Source: Lutjanus erythropterus
Lineage: Eukaryota; Chordata; Actinopteri; Lutjaniformes; Lutjanidae
Assembly: GCA_020091685.1 (NCBI GenBank)
Contig: CM034613.1
Span: forward strand, 3,695,878 to 3,759,877
Reading direction: 5' to 3'
DNA length: 64,000 bases
Shown here: piece by piece, positions 25,080 to 35,945 of the stretch
Layout: every line of letters starts with the position of its first letter
Position numbering within the stretch: the stretch's first letter is position 1
Program-made: the position numbers and the translations under genes
The notes under the pieces: model-generated
Seen by the model: only the letters and a program-made list of their open reading frames with translations
Databases searched by the model: none
What the model was told of the DNA's origin: nothing

Positions 25080-25419
25080 GGAAGGCTCTCTCTCTGAAAT
25101 GACCTGTGATTGGCCAAACTCTTATTCAACCTTGAAGCCTTGTTTGTTACACAGAACCATCTGGGAAGTTGTCCTTAGAAACGGTTTGGAAAAGGGCAAG
25201 CACTTAAAAAAAAAAAAAAACTTGGCAAGAGATTGGTGAACCATCTGTCCATCATGTCGAACCCCAGGCTAATTTCAGCCAATCAGATCAAACTCTTGCT
25301 GAAGCCCAGCAAGATGGACTCTCTTGTTATCTCATGATCTCACAAATCCAGGTGTCCAGCAAGGTAAAACAGGAAGGCCCTCTGTCTGAAATGACCTGTG
25401 ATTGCCAAATCCTTATTTT
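25080..25419 (+). repeat. interspersed repeat R4, copy 2, flanked by its own direct repeat
   Basis: The middle part (TGTTACACAGAACCATCTGG, TTTGGAAAAGGGCAAGCACT, GGTGAACCATCTGTCC) matches the R4 copy at 4175-4560. A 46-bp segment containing CTGAAATGACCTGTGATT occurs at about 25080-25125 and again at about 25372-25419. A poly-A run interrupts the copy at about 25206-25221. Confidence 0.7.
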
Positions 25420-26589
25420 TGTAGTTTTTCCCCATTATTTCTATCAGTAACAAAACACTTACCAGGTGTACAACAGTTAACTGTTGCTGTTAACGGATGC
25501 TAATGATAGCTTAACTACAAAATCATCATTTCAGTTATTACCTGCAGGACCTCGCAGCCTTTTCTGAACATCGTTGTGTCCTAAAATGCCAAATTTCTCA
25601 ACAGCTTCTCTAAAAAACTGTCGTGCATGTTGTTTTTAAACATTTTTTGCAATGAGATTGTGGGAGCAAGTGAAAATTGCAAAAAGGCGTATTAGTCATC
25701 ACAGGGAACAGGGAGGATAAAATCACAAAAGGCTCAGGACTACAAAGATTCTAGTAAAATATGCCTTTTTTGTAAATAAAGAAGTGCTGCTGGGGGGTAT
25801 TCCACAAAGAAGAAAAAGCTTTTTGAGCTCAAATTCAGTCAAAATAGCACAAAATTCTAAAATATAAAAGTGCACAGTGAATAGATAAATGTCTTTTCAG
25901 TGCCCATCACAATAAAAAGATTCCCCCCAAAAAACAGAAAATAGTAAAACACTGACTTGGTTTATTGAGATGTACATATAGAAGGTTTAGTCAGGGGACT
26001 GCTACGATTGGTGGAACTCATAGAAAACTACAGTGGTCACAGTACAGAAAAGTTGCGGCGATTGTACAAAATTGCAAGGTCATGCAGAATTCACGGAGAG
26101 CTGTTGAATTTGAGTGAACATTGCAACTTCGAGAGGGACTGAATTACGATTTTAACTGGATTTCCCCCCTTTTGCATTATTTGATCAATTAAATCTTTTG
26201 CTAATTTTTAGTTCTTTTACGTATGTTAATACTGGATGTCCATTTTGAAGAACGCTGCAAATACAGGTTATCAAGATAATAAGGATTCATTCACAGCTGG
26301 AGAACTCACTGCTTTCTGAACCTTTTTGCAGGAAAAACCGTTCTGAAAGGCTCCCTCTTAGTTTCTTGCCAGCACTCGGCAAAGTGAGAAAATACATTTT
26401 CTTTCTTTTGTTAAATGACCTCCCTCGAGAACTCGAGGTCAAACCCATTTAGAGAACTCTCAAGTAGAAAGTTGCCACGGCCTTCGCACAGACTTCACAT
26501 GGCTGGGTCATTAAAGTTCATCTTATGATTTCAGTTGAGAAGTAAGACAGTTGAGTACTGTTAACATTTAACATACCTCTCTAAACTCA
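25420..26589. other. unassigned intron
   Basis: No coding sequence. A short palindrome CCTCGAGAACTCGAGG sits at 26423-26438. Confidence 0.4.
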
Positions 26590-27235
26590 AGTAAAATGTA
26601 CTAACTAAAAGTAAGAAAATACTAACTAGGGTACTGAAGTACATTAAAAAGTACTAATCGGTATGTATGAAAGTATGAAAGTTAAAGTAAAGTAAAAAAG
26701 TACTAAGTAAGGTAAGAAAGTAAAAGCAAAGTAAAAAAAGCATTAACTAAGGTACTAAAGTAAAAGTAAAAAGTACTATGTAAGGTACGAAAGCAAAAGC
26801 TAAATTAAAAAGTACTATGTACAGTACTAAAGTGAGAGTAAAGCAAAAAGTACTAAGCAGAGTACTAAAGTAAAAGTAAAGTAAAACGTTCTACATAGGA
26901 TTCTTAAGTAAAAGTACAGTTTTAAAAAGTACTAAGCAGAGTACTTAAGTTAAAGTAAAGTAAAAAGTTCTACATAGGATATTAAAGTAAAAGTACAGTT
27001 TAAAAAAGTACTAAGCAGAGTACTAAAGTAAAAGTAAAGTAAAAACATACTAAGTAAGGTACCACAATAAAAGTAAAGTTACTATACTTTGATTTGTACT
27101 TTTACTTTGGTACTTTATGAAGGACTTTAAAAGCGGGATTTTTTACTGTGCTATTAATGTTTTTACTTAAGTAAAGGACATGAGTACTATAAATACTTCC
27201 TTCACTGCAGGTCACAGAATCTGATGGGTCACCAA
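26590..27235 (+). repeat. 38-41-bp minisatellite with higher-order pattern, inside a dispersed repeat
   Basis: About twelve units of AGTACTAAGTAAGGTACTAA followed by AGTAAAAGTAAAGTAAAA lie between about 26600 and 27080. Two alternating unit types, one beginning AGTACTAAGCAGAGTACT and one beginning GTTCTACATAGGAT, repeat as a pair of about 79 bp from about 26848 to 27040. The right flank to 27235 (CTGCAGGTCACAGAATCTGA) is shared with 22560-22615, so the array grew inside a transposable-element copy. Confidence 0.85.
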
Positions 27236-27905
27236 ATATGGTGTGACCCCTGTCACTAGTTCTGCCTCTTATTTTGCTGAGTCACCAGTTAACACGGTCA
27301 CACATTAAACCAGAACACCGGTGGGTCTCGTTTCGTTAGCCTGGACTCAGCAAAATGATTCCGAACTGTAACGCTGACATTTTAAGTTAATACACAATTC
27401 ACTGAAGTTAACGTTAGCTGACGTGCTAACAAGATGGTGTTCCTCCCGTTTTGACTCATGACATCTCACCAAAGATGTTTTATTGCCCAGAAGATCACTC
27501 TGAAGAACAGTACAGTATGTCATTATAGCAGCCCTGTGTCACATCAGGATGTGGAAGTCACTGACAGAGGAAGGGTAATGCTTCCACTCAGGATGCCTTC
27601 ATCATTTATCCAGATACGTCCTCCATACCGGACTCTCACTGCATCGATTTCCCATTTGTCCCATGAGAGCAAGGCTCTAGTGGTTTAATGACTGTATTGA
27701 TCCTCTGGACAATAAATCTCAACCCGCCATCAACAATAAAACACTTCAGCTGTTGATGCATGTGAGGTTTAGGTTTGAGAGTTATGACATCTATCTTGAG
27801 GAATTAAGTGCTGTTTGCATTAGATTCTCAATGAACTAACTAAATATTGGTTGAAGAATTAGTGGTTTTATGAATGACATGCAACAGGACAAAACAGGAA
27901 ACCTA
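27236..27905. other. unassigned intron
   Basis: 27440-27690 is non-repetitive and slightly GC-richer. No splice-bounded coding segment was found. Confidence 0.3.
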
Positions 27906-28079
27906 CTACAAGCAATCCAAGTGTCGTCTAAGCTCATTTTATTGGAGAGAAGGCAGACACCTCTACAGCTGATATCTGCAAAACTTTGCAACCAACACCA
28001 AAACTATATGGATGGATACATAGCACTACAAGCCAGGGGAAAATAAGTATATTTTTTATTTTAGGGGTGAACTGTCCCT
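27906..28079 (+). mobile_element. right part of a TTAA-target DNA transposon
   Basis: AGGGGTGAACTGTCCCT (28063-28079) abuts TTAA (28080-28083). This is a terminus type known from abundant fish TTAA-target elements (piggyBac or Kolobok type). Upstream words such as ACACCAAAACTATATGGATG and ACTACAAGCCAGGGGAAAAT belong to the same element. The left end was not found. Confidence 0.55.
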
Positions 28080-28083
28080 TTAA

Positions 28084-28675
28084 AGAAATCATTTAGCTTT
28101 ATGTTTCAACATTACATTTAACTGTCATGTGTGGTTGGTTATGACACTGGCTGTAATGAGACAATTTCAAATGTGGAGAAGTAAAGTGGTATATTTTGGA
28201 ACTTGTTATAAAAAATGTTATTAAATGTACTGAAAGTACAGTACCAAGGTGAGTCAGTTAACCTGATGGACAGATAGCAACTAGCTAATTTACTTGTTGC
28301 TAAAGTAGGCTAACTGCTGTTTGGTGTCATTTGTTGCCGGTGTTAGCTAGTTAGCTTTGTTAGCCATGGAGCAACTCACCTCATTAGCTGACTCAACCTT
28401 GGAGGATACAAAGACAAACCCAGCAAGAAACCCACCTTAGTACTGTATTCTCTTTTGTCTAACTGGACGTGACTGTACTACTATACTAATATGATAAAAG
28501 GTGACTATGCTATAATGGACTATAACTGTACAGTATTTAGTTTCTTTAGCTGCATTATTTAGAGAACTTACATATCACTTCATCAGTAAGTCCCAGTTTC
28601 CATCTTTATATCAATCAATCACTCAATCAATCAATCAATAAATTGTGCACAACAAAGGAAGGACCAGCTGGATCT
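28084..28675. other. unassigned intron with GCTAAC/GTTAGC-rich part
   Basis: 28270-28400 is dense in GCTAAC and GTTAGC and resembles 35780-35945, probably an eroded shared repeat. An (ATCA)n stretch lies at about 28610-28638. Confidence 0.4.
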
Positions 28676-28967
28676 GCATCTATTTTGATAATCAATTAAT
28701 TGTTTTCAGATAGTTTTTAATGAAAAAAAGTTAAAATTCTAAAATGTCAGCCTCTGAAGTGTGAATATTTTCTGGTTTCTTCACTCCTCTCTGACAGTAA
28801 ACTGAATATCTTTGAGTTGTGGACAAGACATTTGAGGACAATGTCTTAAGCTTTGACCAACATTTTCAACCGTTTTCTGACATTTTATGGACCTAACAGC
28901 TAATCGATTAATTGAGAAAACAATCGACTGATTAATCGATTGAAAGTAATCGTTAGTTGCAGCCCTA
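28676..28967 (+). mobile_element. family-1 hAT-type copy
   Basis: Core words (CAGTAAACTGAATATCTTTG, GACATTTTATGG) are followed by the right end CGTTAGTTGCAGCCCTA. The left end has a small deletion, retaining TTGATAATCAATTAATTG. Confidence 0.85.
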
Positions 28968-29789
28968 AGTATTAGAGTGTCCATGTAGATATACTCATTG
29001 ACTGAAGAGGCAGGCTTTCAGGCAGAACAGCAGATATAGATATCCATCCCACAGACAGACAGACAGACAGAAAATACAGACAGACAGGCTTGTTGTGCTT
29101 CGCTGGCTCTCAGCTCTATCTGTGCCTCCATCTCCTCTCTCTTGAGAGCAGAAAGCAAAGAAGTGTAAAGAAAGAGCAGCTCTGAATGGGGGGGGGGGGG
29201 GTTGTTGAGTTGCAACAAAGTGGGAACATTTTCTATAAATATTTCGTAGCCTGGGATGGAGTGTGCTGTAAACAGGTAGAGGTGGGGAAAGGGCGCGTGG
29301 TAAAATACGCTTCCTGCCACCGGTTTTGAATGGCGGCAAGAAAAAATAAACCTGAGAGGAGACACAAATCTGAAAGCTTCTCTGTTCGCCGTCCTGACTC
29401 CTCGTCTCTCGCCGACTTCCATCACCGCTCCTGTCATCTTGTTTTGATTCAGCTGACACTCCCTTCGATGTATTTACCTCCAACTCCTTCTCTGCTCCTG
29501 CGCCTGACCCCCTCCACCCCTCCAGCTCGGGTCCAGTCTCATGTCTTTCACGAACGTCTATTTTTTGGCTTTCACACAGCCTATAATACACAGATATTTC
29601 TTTTTCTGCCATTGAGAGAAACTCTAAAAGCTTTGGCTCCGTTGGCATAGGAGACGCTGCCTGTTCCTGCTCAGGAGATTTACAGACAAATGTGAATTTC
29701 TGGCACAAAGTGCAAAATGCAGCATAATGCTCAGCAAAGGTTTCCAGTCTTTGAGATGTCCATAGGCTAAAGATGGACCACTTTCAAGG
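28968..29789. other. unassigned; GC-richer block with poly-G and (CAGA)n
   Basis: Contains (CAGA)n at about 29053-29070 and a poly-G run at about 29188-29201. A minus-strand open frame of 237 codons spans 28995-29708 but has biased, low-complexity composition and no domain, and I do not call it a gene. Confidence 0.4.
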
Positions 29790-30206
29790 AGAACTGCAAC
29801 GATTAATCTATTATCAAATTGATCTCCAACTATTTTGATAATCAGTTTGAGGAACTTTTCAAGAAAGAAAGTCCAAATTCTCTGATTTCAGCTTCTTAAA
29901 TGTGAAGATGTCCTTGTTTCTTTACTCCTCTCTGACAATAAACTGAATAGCTTTGAGTTTTGGACCAAACAAGATATTTGAAGACGTCATCTTGTGCTTT
30001 GGGAAACGGATCAACAATTTTCACCATTTTCTGACAACTTATGAATCAATGGAGAAAATGATCAACAGAATCATCAATAATGAAAATAATCCGACTATTT
30101 GGAGCAGATGGACCTGTTTGTAAACTGACAAGATTAATTAATTAACTGTTTTAAGTCCCTTTTTGATAAAAAAAAAATCTAAATTCTTAGATTCCAGCTT
30201 CTTAAT
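29790..30206 (+). mobile_element. family-1 hAT-type copy plus a second partial copy
   Basis: From AACTGCAACGATTAATCTAT through the core (GATTTCAGCTTCTTAAATGT, CAATAAACTGAATAGC) to about 30110. At about 30118-30206 a second fragment repeats the left half (AGTCCCTTTTTGAT, ATTCCAGCTTCTTAA). It is followed by CACCAAGTGCAATATCTGAA, a scrap of the GCAATTAATC-type element. Confidence 0.7.
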
Positions 30207-31139
30207 CACCAAGTGCAATATCTGAATCGCAAGCTAATTTCACATTATTACAGTTTTTCTTTTCAGTAAATATGAAAATTTTAATACAAACATTCCTTCT
30301 ACTTATTGTGACCCTTGGGATGGAGGCTGTTGTGCTCCACTTTTGGTGCTGGTCAGCTGTGTTACTGTTTTGGTGTCGGTAAACTCAGTGACTGTTTGGT
30401 TTTGTGGCGTGTTTTTCACCTCATGGTGGCAGCCATGTTGTAGGTAAGTGGGAGCGACACCCACTGATTTGGCTACCGTGTGCTTACCAGGTGACAAGAT
30501 GTTGTTTGTTCCACATTTTGACCCAGGTTGACACCTTTTTGTCCCATTTTTAAGTGTTTTTGTTATTTTGAGGCTTGAAGAGTTGTTGAGTGTGGTACTG
30601 GGAGCTCTGCAATATTTGTTGAGTGCCAGACTTGAGTGCGATGTGGTTAATCAGCCTGCTGTAGAGTGTTGCTCTGTGCATTTAGCTGTGTTTAACCTGC
30701 AACACACAGCCTTGGTAAGCAGCACTCATTTCCCCATTTAATACACTTTATTTCAATGAATAAATAGTACAGTGGTAGTTTGTTAAAGTGCGAGATCGTG
30801 GTCACTTTCGATTTTAGATGTTTTACTTGTGTGACGCCATTTATTCATCATTCAGCACCTGTGCAGGCGGCAGAAATCAGAGGCTTGGGACTGTTTTGTG
30901 TTGCTTTAATGTCTTTCATTAGTCTTAATTTATTATCTTTATTTTGTAGTTTGTGTTGATAAATCCCATGGATTTGGTTGTTTTTGTGGGTTATTTAGGT
31001 TCATTGTGGAGTGTTGTTTGCCCTGGTAGGTCCACTTTAGGGTGGGTGTAAAAAATGCAAAAATGACCATTCCCGTGCAGCATATTGCAATTTCAGGCCC
31101 AAAACAAAAAACAAAAAAAAAAGAAAGAAAATCACAATG
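30207..31139. other. unassigned intron
   Basis: No recognised coding sequence or intact repeat beyond the short scrap at 30207-30260. Confidence 0.4.
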
Positions 31140-31466
31140 CGACTTTTCTTGTTTCCTCTTTTTTGTTGTTATGTCTTTTTTTGTTTTGTTACAGCTTCCT
31201 CAATTTCGATTTCCTGTTACACATTTTGTCGTCTTTTTCATTGTTACCTCTTGTTATATCTTTTTTTTTTTCATCTTCTTGCACCATTTTTGGGTTTGTA
31301 ACGTCTTTTTCGTCTTGTTGTCTTTTTTCCTCTTTTTCAGCGCACATGAAAAAAGGTCAGAACGTGTGGAGCAAGTGGACGCTGACAAGACTGTGACAGA
31401 AACAATTAATGAGAAAATAATCAACACTTTAACAGACAATGAAAATAATCGTTTGTAGAAGCCCTT
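31140..31466 (+). mobile_element. family-1 element right half with minisatellite
   Basis: A pyrimidine-rich array (31145-31345) ends CCTCTTTTTCAGCGCACATG. It is followed by AACGTGTGGAGCAAGTGGAC, GACAAGACTGTGACAG, GAAAATAATCGTTTG and TAGAAGCCCT. The same arrangement closes the element at 13-1086. The left half is lost. Confidence 0.75.
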
Positions 31467-32892
31467 CTATTGATTCAGTGAAAACTGAGTATTAAAAGCA
31501 TTTCAAAAATTCAGAATATTTAACACCACCACAAATACTGCTATAATACTGTGTACCCCTTTAAAATGTCAGGAAAAATATACTAAATAAAAAGTTCTTA
31601 TAATACATTACCTACTCCAGATTGACATAAATACTCCCTCTTCAATTCAAATCATTTCAGGTACACCTTTACTGCAAATCAAAACGACTGCAATAACTGC
31701 ATTTCTGTGCTCGGCTGTTTCTTTTTGCATCGGACAAACGTATCAAAGACCATAGGGCTTTGGTTTATATGAACGTCTATTTTTAGCCGGCTCCCTCCCC
31801 CTCATCTGCTCATGCAAATGAGTCCAGATAATGCCAGACTCATTCAAATAGGAGCCGGGGTTCAGGTGTATGTGTGGCAGTTCAGTCCTGCAGAGAAAAG
31901 GCTCGCAATTACCATTAAGTCAGCAGGAACGGAGCTCGGGGGCTGAACAGGCAATCTGCACAGGTCAGAAAACATCGGAGGCAAATGGTGTACAGGGGAG
32001 GCCTGTGAGGCTGCAATATGGTCAGTAAAACATGAGACAAACACTAACACAAAGGTTTACTGGAGAAGAGCTGGAGGCATGACAAATAGGTAGTATGATT
32101 ACATTTGTAGTCCTGATGTGACATTTATTAGAGGTGTCATGAATCTCCAAATTCATTATTTGATTTGACTCTTGATTTTAAAGGTGAATTCTATTTTTTG
32201 GCGCAAACTTTTTTCGGCTTCTGAAAGAGGGTATGGTATGCATCATACAATTTTGCTTAATTTAACTTTACTTAATTCATTCAGCATCACAATCAGAATT
32301 TCATAAATATACAACTGTAAAGTGCTGTCACACCAAGAACTCTAACTCACGAAACAAACAAACAAAAAAACATTAAAAATGTTTCACGTTGCAGCTCTTG
32401 AACCAAATAAACCCTCTGCTGTGTAGAACAGCAGCACATCTGCACTGGAAAGTCATTTACTGACAGCCTTTCTGCAGTCTGTGGTGATGACAGCCGAGCA
32501 TAAAACTGGAGGGAGCTCGGAAAATCCTTCTCTCCTTCCTCTCAGGCCGAGCGCCCACTGCAGAGGGCCGACACTTAAATCCCCTCTCCTTCATCTAATC
32601 TGCCAGTGGAAAAGAGCAGGAGCCGCGGCTCCGAGATAAAACAGATAAGAGGAGAACTCAGAAAGGTTCCTCTGCTCACAACAAAGTGTACAACTCAGTC
32701 CAGCAATGAGAGTCAAGCAACAGCAACGACAACACTTTATCAGCTGAGGTCTTACAGAAACTAAGTGCTGATCAAATCTAATTATCTCCACTAAACAAGG
32801 AATATTAGTCACTTACTATTAGAATTACAGAAGCCCATTTCTGCCAGTGAAAGAAAAAAAAATCCCCATGATACATCAAATTTTTGAAATTA
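31467..32892. other. unassigned; candidate regulatory block at about 31740-31870
   Basis: 31777-31786 is CTATTTTTAG, a perfect MEF2 consensus. 31803-31808 is an E-box (CATCTG) and 31812-31819 is an octamer (ATGCAAAT). Nested inverted arms lie at 31787-31794/31851-31858 and 31817-31824/31837-31844. The block is not repeated in the window. Regulatory function is inference. Confidence 0.35.
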
Positions 32893-33075
32893 AAAAGTTG
32901 GAATTATGATCAATTTTTATCGCATAATTTTGACTTCTTATAATTATGACTCTATATTTTCATCTTTCTATCTCATCATTATGACTTTTTATCTCAGAAT
33001 ATTGACTCTTTACCTCATGACTTTTTTCATCTAATAATTATGACTCTCTAATCATTTTGACATTTTCTCAGTTTT
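32893..33075 (+). repeat. degenerate minisatellite, ATAATTATGACTTTTTATCT type
   Basis: Units of about 22-26 bp built from TAATTATGACTYTTTATCTC recur with point changes and small indels across this block. Confidence 0.7.
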
Positions 33076-35057
33076 GACTGTTTTTGATCTCACTCTGGCT
33101 TCCATAGAAACTTAAAAATGATGGATTGCAAAAAATAAACTTAAGTTGCTGACATATTGAATAGTGAAATCTTTTAAACACAAGGCTGCATTCACACGAG
33201 GTTTGATTTTCAAAACTATTTTATCGCTCTTTCCCCACATTTCCTGGGTTTTCATGCCATAAATGAGGTCTGCAGAAAAGAAAAAGTGAGATTCATTCAA
33301 AATGTCTGGTTTTACTCTTTCATATTTTATAGTTCCCCTAAAAAAATAAAATAAAAAAAAAACATACAGATGTGTTTGATCTCCTTATCAGCATATCCTC
33401 TTAACAACAGCAGTTATAATATGGATGAGCGTCTAAGCCTCTTCACACAGCTGACCTCAGATCATACAGAGGTTGTAGGTGGTGATACTGTGCGAGTCAG
33501 AGAAGGAACATTTTGACATGTTGTTTTGGGGCGGTTGAGAAACACTGGACTCCCTTGCAACAATTAAGATTATCAGTTCAGCTTTTACCTCTTTTTTTAA
33601 TCGAAATTCCCATAATGGTTCAGACCTTTACAATATCAATCTGAGCCCTTTCAGCGGCAAAAGCAAGCGTCTATCTTGCGTGCTCCCACCACAGTTAGTT
33701 TTGTTGTTTGTGGCGATGTAATGACTCAGTTTGTAAAGTTTACAGCCAGTTATGATGTGCCAAACTTGTCTATCAACCACTCGCTTCAGCTTCTCTCATC
33801 AGTTAACCACCAGCGCATGTTGTCGCCAGGATTTTTTTTTTGTGCTCCGACTAATAATGTTCTCCCTGTGCATTTTTTTATAATCTTCTATCTATTATAT
33901 CCTGTTAATTTAACACAGTGACTGGACAAAGAAGGAAAACCACTGCTCAAATGGAAGAATCTGAGGGGCAGCTCTACAGCGCGGGTGTGGGTCTCCAAAT
34001 CAAAGACGACAATAGACCCTTTTACAGTTTGTTAACAATGAGCAAGCCCCGCATGCAGTTTGGCAACAGAAGTATGGCGGCCCACAACAGCTTGTCAGTG
34101 AGCACCGCAAACACGAGCAGTTTTGATCGTGTCCTCGGTCCAGTCAACATGTTTAATACCTTGCAGCCATAGACGATGGCCGATTGCTCTGAAACGGTCG
34201 TAATCCTGTCAGAATTCTGTACAGCTTAGGTCGGGCAGTGGAATATCGATATATAATAACCAGACATTTTGGTGATTTTGTTGCAGCTTGATCACTCATC
34301 TGGATGACTGGGGAAAGTTCTACTTCTGTTGCCAAAATGTGTGCAGCTTCTCAATGACATTGGCTGTAAAAAGGCCTATTGTTCTGGGTGTGTGGTGGTT
34401 TGATTATTTTTGTGTACATGTGGTTTCAGGTGACATCAAAATTAATCAGTGCATCGCTAATTGGTGCAAACAGGCAGGTCGATATACACTTGGTGTTTGC
34501 TGTACACCGTTAAATTTGAAATTACTGACATTTGTGTAGGAATGCATAAGCAGAATTAAAATTAATGATTGCTTTTTAATAAGAATTTTGGACTCAATTC
34601 TTTTTTTGGAACTAGCTCTCGATGTAGTAGGTTTTGTGCCTTTATTTTGAAAGTCAACCCACATGTTGCCTATTAATTATTGCTGAGTTGACCACAGAAT
34701 CCTGTATGTGCAAAACCGACAGCAGGGAGTACCTACAGTATCACAGTTTGAAGTGTAAGTCCACTGACCAAGCTGCTGCTGCTGTTTAAGCATCTGATTC
34801 ACCTTTAGATTCACTGACATGTTGCTCAAACTGCTCATCGCTTGTTGTACTTGTAGCAACATGCACACATCAACGCAGCCCTTGTGTGCATTTTAAAGCG
34901 GGGCTATTTTTGTTCTAAACACTGTAACACCAGACACCACCACAATCAGTGTGAGGCTGAAAATACCACAGCGCACCATCTAACAACATTTCGCCATCAC
35001 TGTGACAGTGCTGGAGCTGAAAGGCTGAACAAAGTTCATTCATCAAGCAAAAATGCC
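33076..35057. other. unassigned intron
   Basis: No splice-bounded coding segment was recognised. An 84-codon ORF at 33918-34172 shows no domain. About 34225-34260 (GGAATATCGATATATAATAA) may be a scrap of a hAT-type repeat. Confidence 0.35.
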
Positions 35058-35202
35058 AAATATTCTCTAGTTTCAGCTCCTTATATTAGGAGAATTTTCT
35101 GCTGCTGATTGATGGTCAGACAAAACTTGAGTGAACTGACATTTTGCACTATTTTCTGATATTTGTTTAGCCCCCAAAATGGTTTTGGGTTGCAGCTCTA
35201 GA
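35058..35202 (+). mobile_element. highly eroded family-1 hAT-type copy
   Basis: Retains TAGTTTCAGCTCCTTATATT, CATTTTGCACTATTTTCTGA and the right end GGTTGCAGCTCTA. Confidence 0.55.
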
Positions 35203-35779
35203 CAGTAGCATCTGATGTATCAACAGACGGCCCTGTTACATGGAAAAACACTATGTTCACAATAAACTCTATGTCGGTCACCATGGAAATACAAACAGCT
35301 CTGATAGGAATATAAATGTGAGTGCAGGCAGATGTTTTTACACTATGGCAGCAGCCTATACCAAAATCTGTTGTTAACTCCACATGACACGTGACACACA
35401 TACCTGGATGTTCTTTGAGTCTCTGCAAGTCTGTACCTGAATATCAACACCATCACTGTTGGACTGATTGCCCTTAAAAATGCAAACAGCTGGGTGTGAC
35501 ACTGCATTCCAATGTTTTCCTTAAAGGACTTCAAAGCAGAAAAACTCGTGTGCACACAAAAATACAGGAGGGATGAGAGCTGCTGTAGTTGGCAATCATG
35601 CAGGGTTTAACAGATTAAGGTTATCACCGCCAAAAGCCTAGAAAGAATACAATTTTGCCCTCTAATGGAGCTCTATTAACTTGTATGTATAATAAATGAA
35701 CACTGTTCAACCTTATGGTGGCTGATTGTCCTCTGAAAGCTGTTGAGTTAATTTAAAGATATAAAGAAACAATTAACAG
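35203..35779. other. unassigned intron
   Basis: At 35657-35668 the minus strand reads CCATTAGAGGGC, a CTCF-like core. Nothing else was recognised. Confidence 0.35.
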
Positions 35780-35945
35780 CAGACTAACCAAAGCTAACAG
35801 CTAACAGTAGCCACACTAACCAAAGTTAGCAGCTAAGAGCGGCCACACTAACAGCAGGCTAACCAAAGCTAGCAGATAACAATAGCCACACAAACAATAG
35901 GCTAACCAGTGTGCATGCTAGCTTTGTAAGTAGCTGTTAGCTCTG
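35780..35945 (+). repeat. GCTAAC-rich minisatellite
   Basis: About four diverged units of ACTAACCAAAGCTAACAGCT followed by AACAGTAGCCACAC, with a spacing of about 35-50 bp. Confidence 0.7.

Noticed and set aside
28995..29708. 237-codon minus-strand ORF (and an overlapping 139-codon frame)
   Set aside because: No recognisable domain, low-complexity composition, crosses poly-G and (CAGA)n tracts, and no supporting splice or promoter signals.
31787..31858. Nested inverted repeat considered as a pre-microRNA
   Set aside because: The two stems are separated by very unequal spacers (about 22 nt against 6 nt), so no continuous miRNA-like stem forms.
33918..34172. 84-codon ORF that looked protein-like
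   Set aside because: No family recognised, no exon borders, and the codon pattern is not convincing; left as unassigned.
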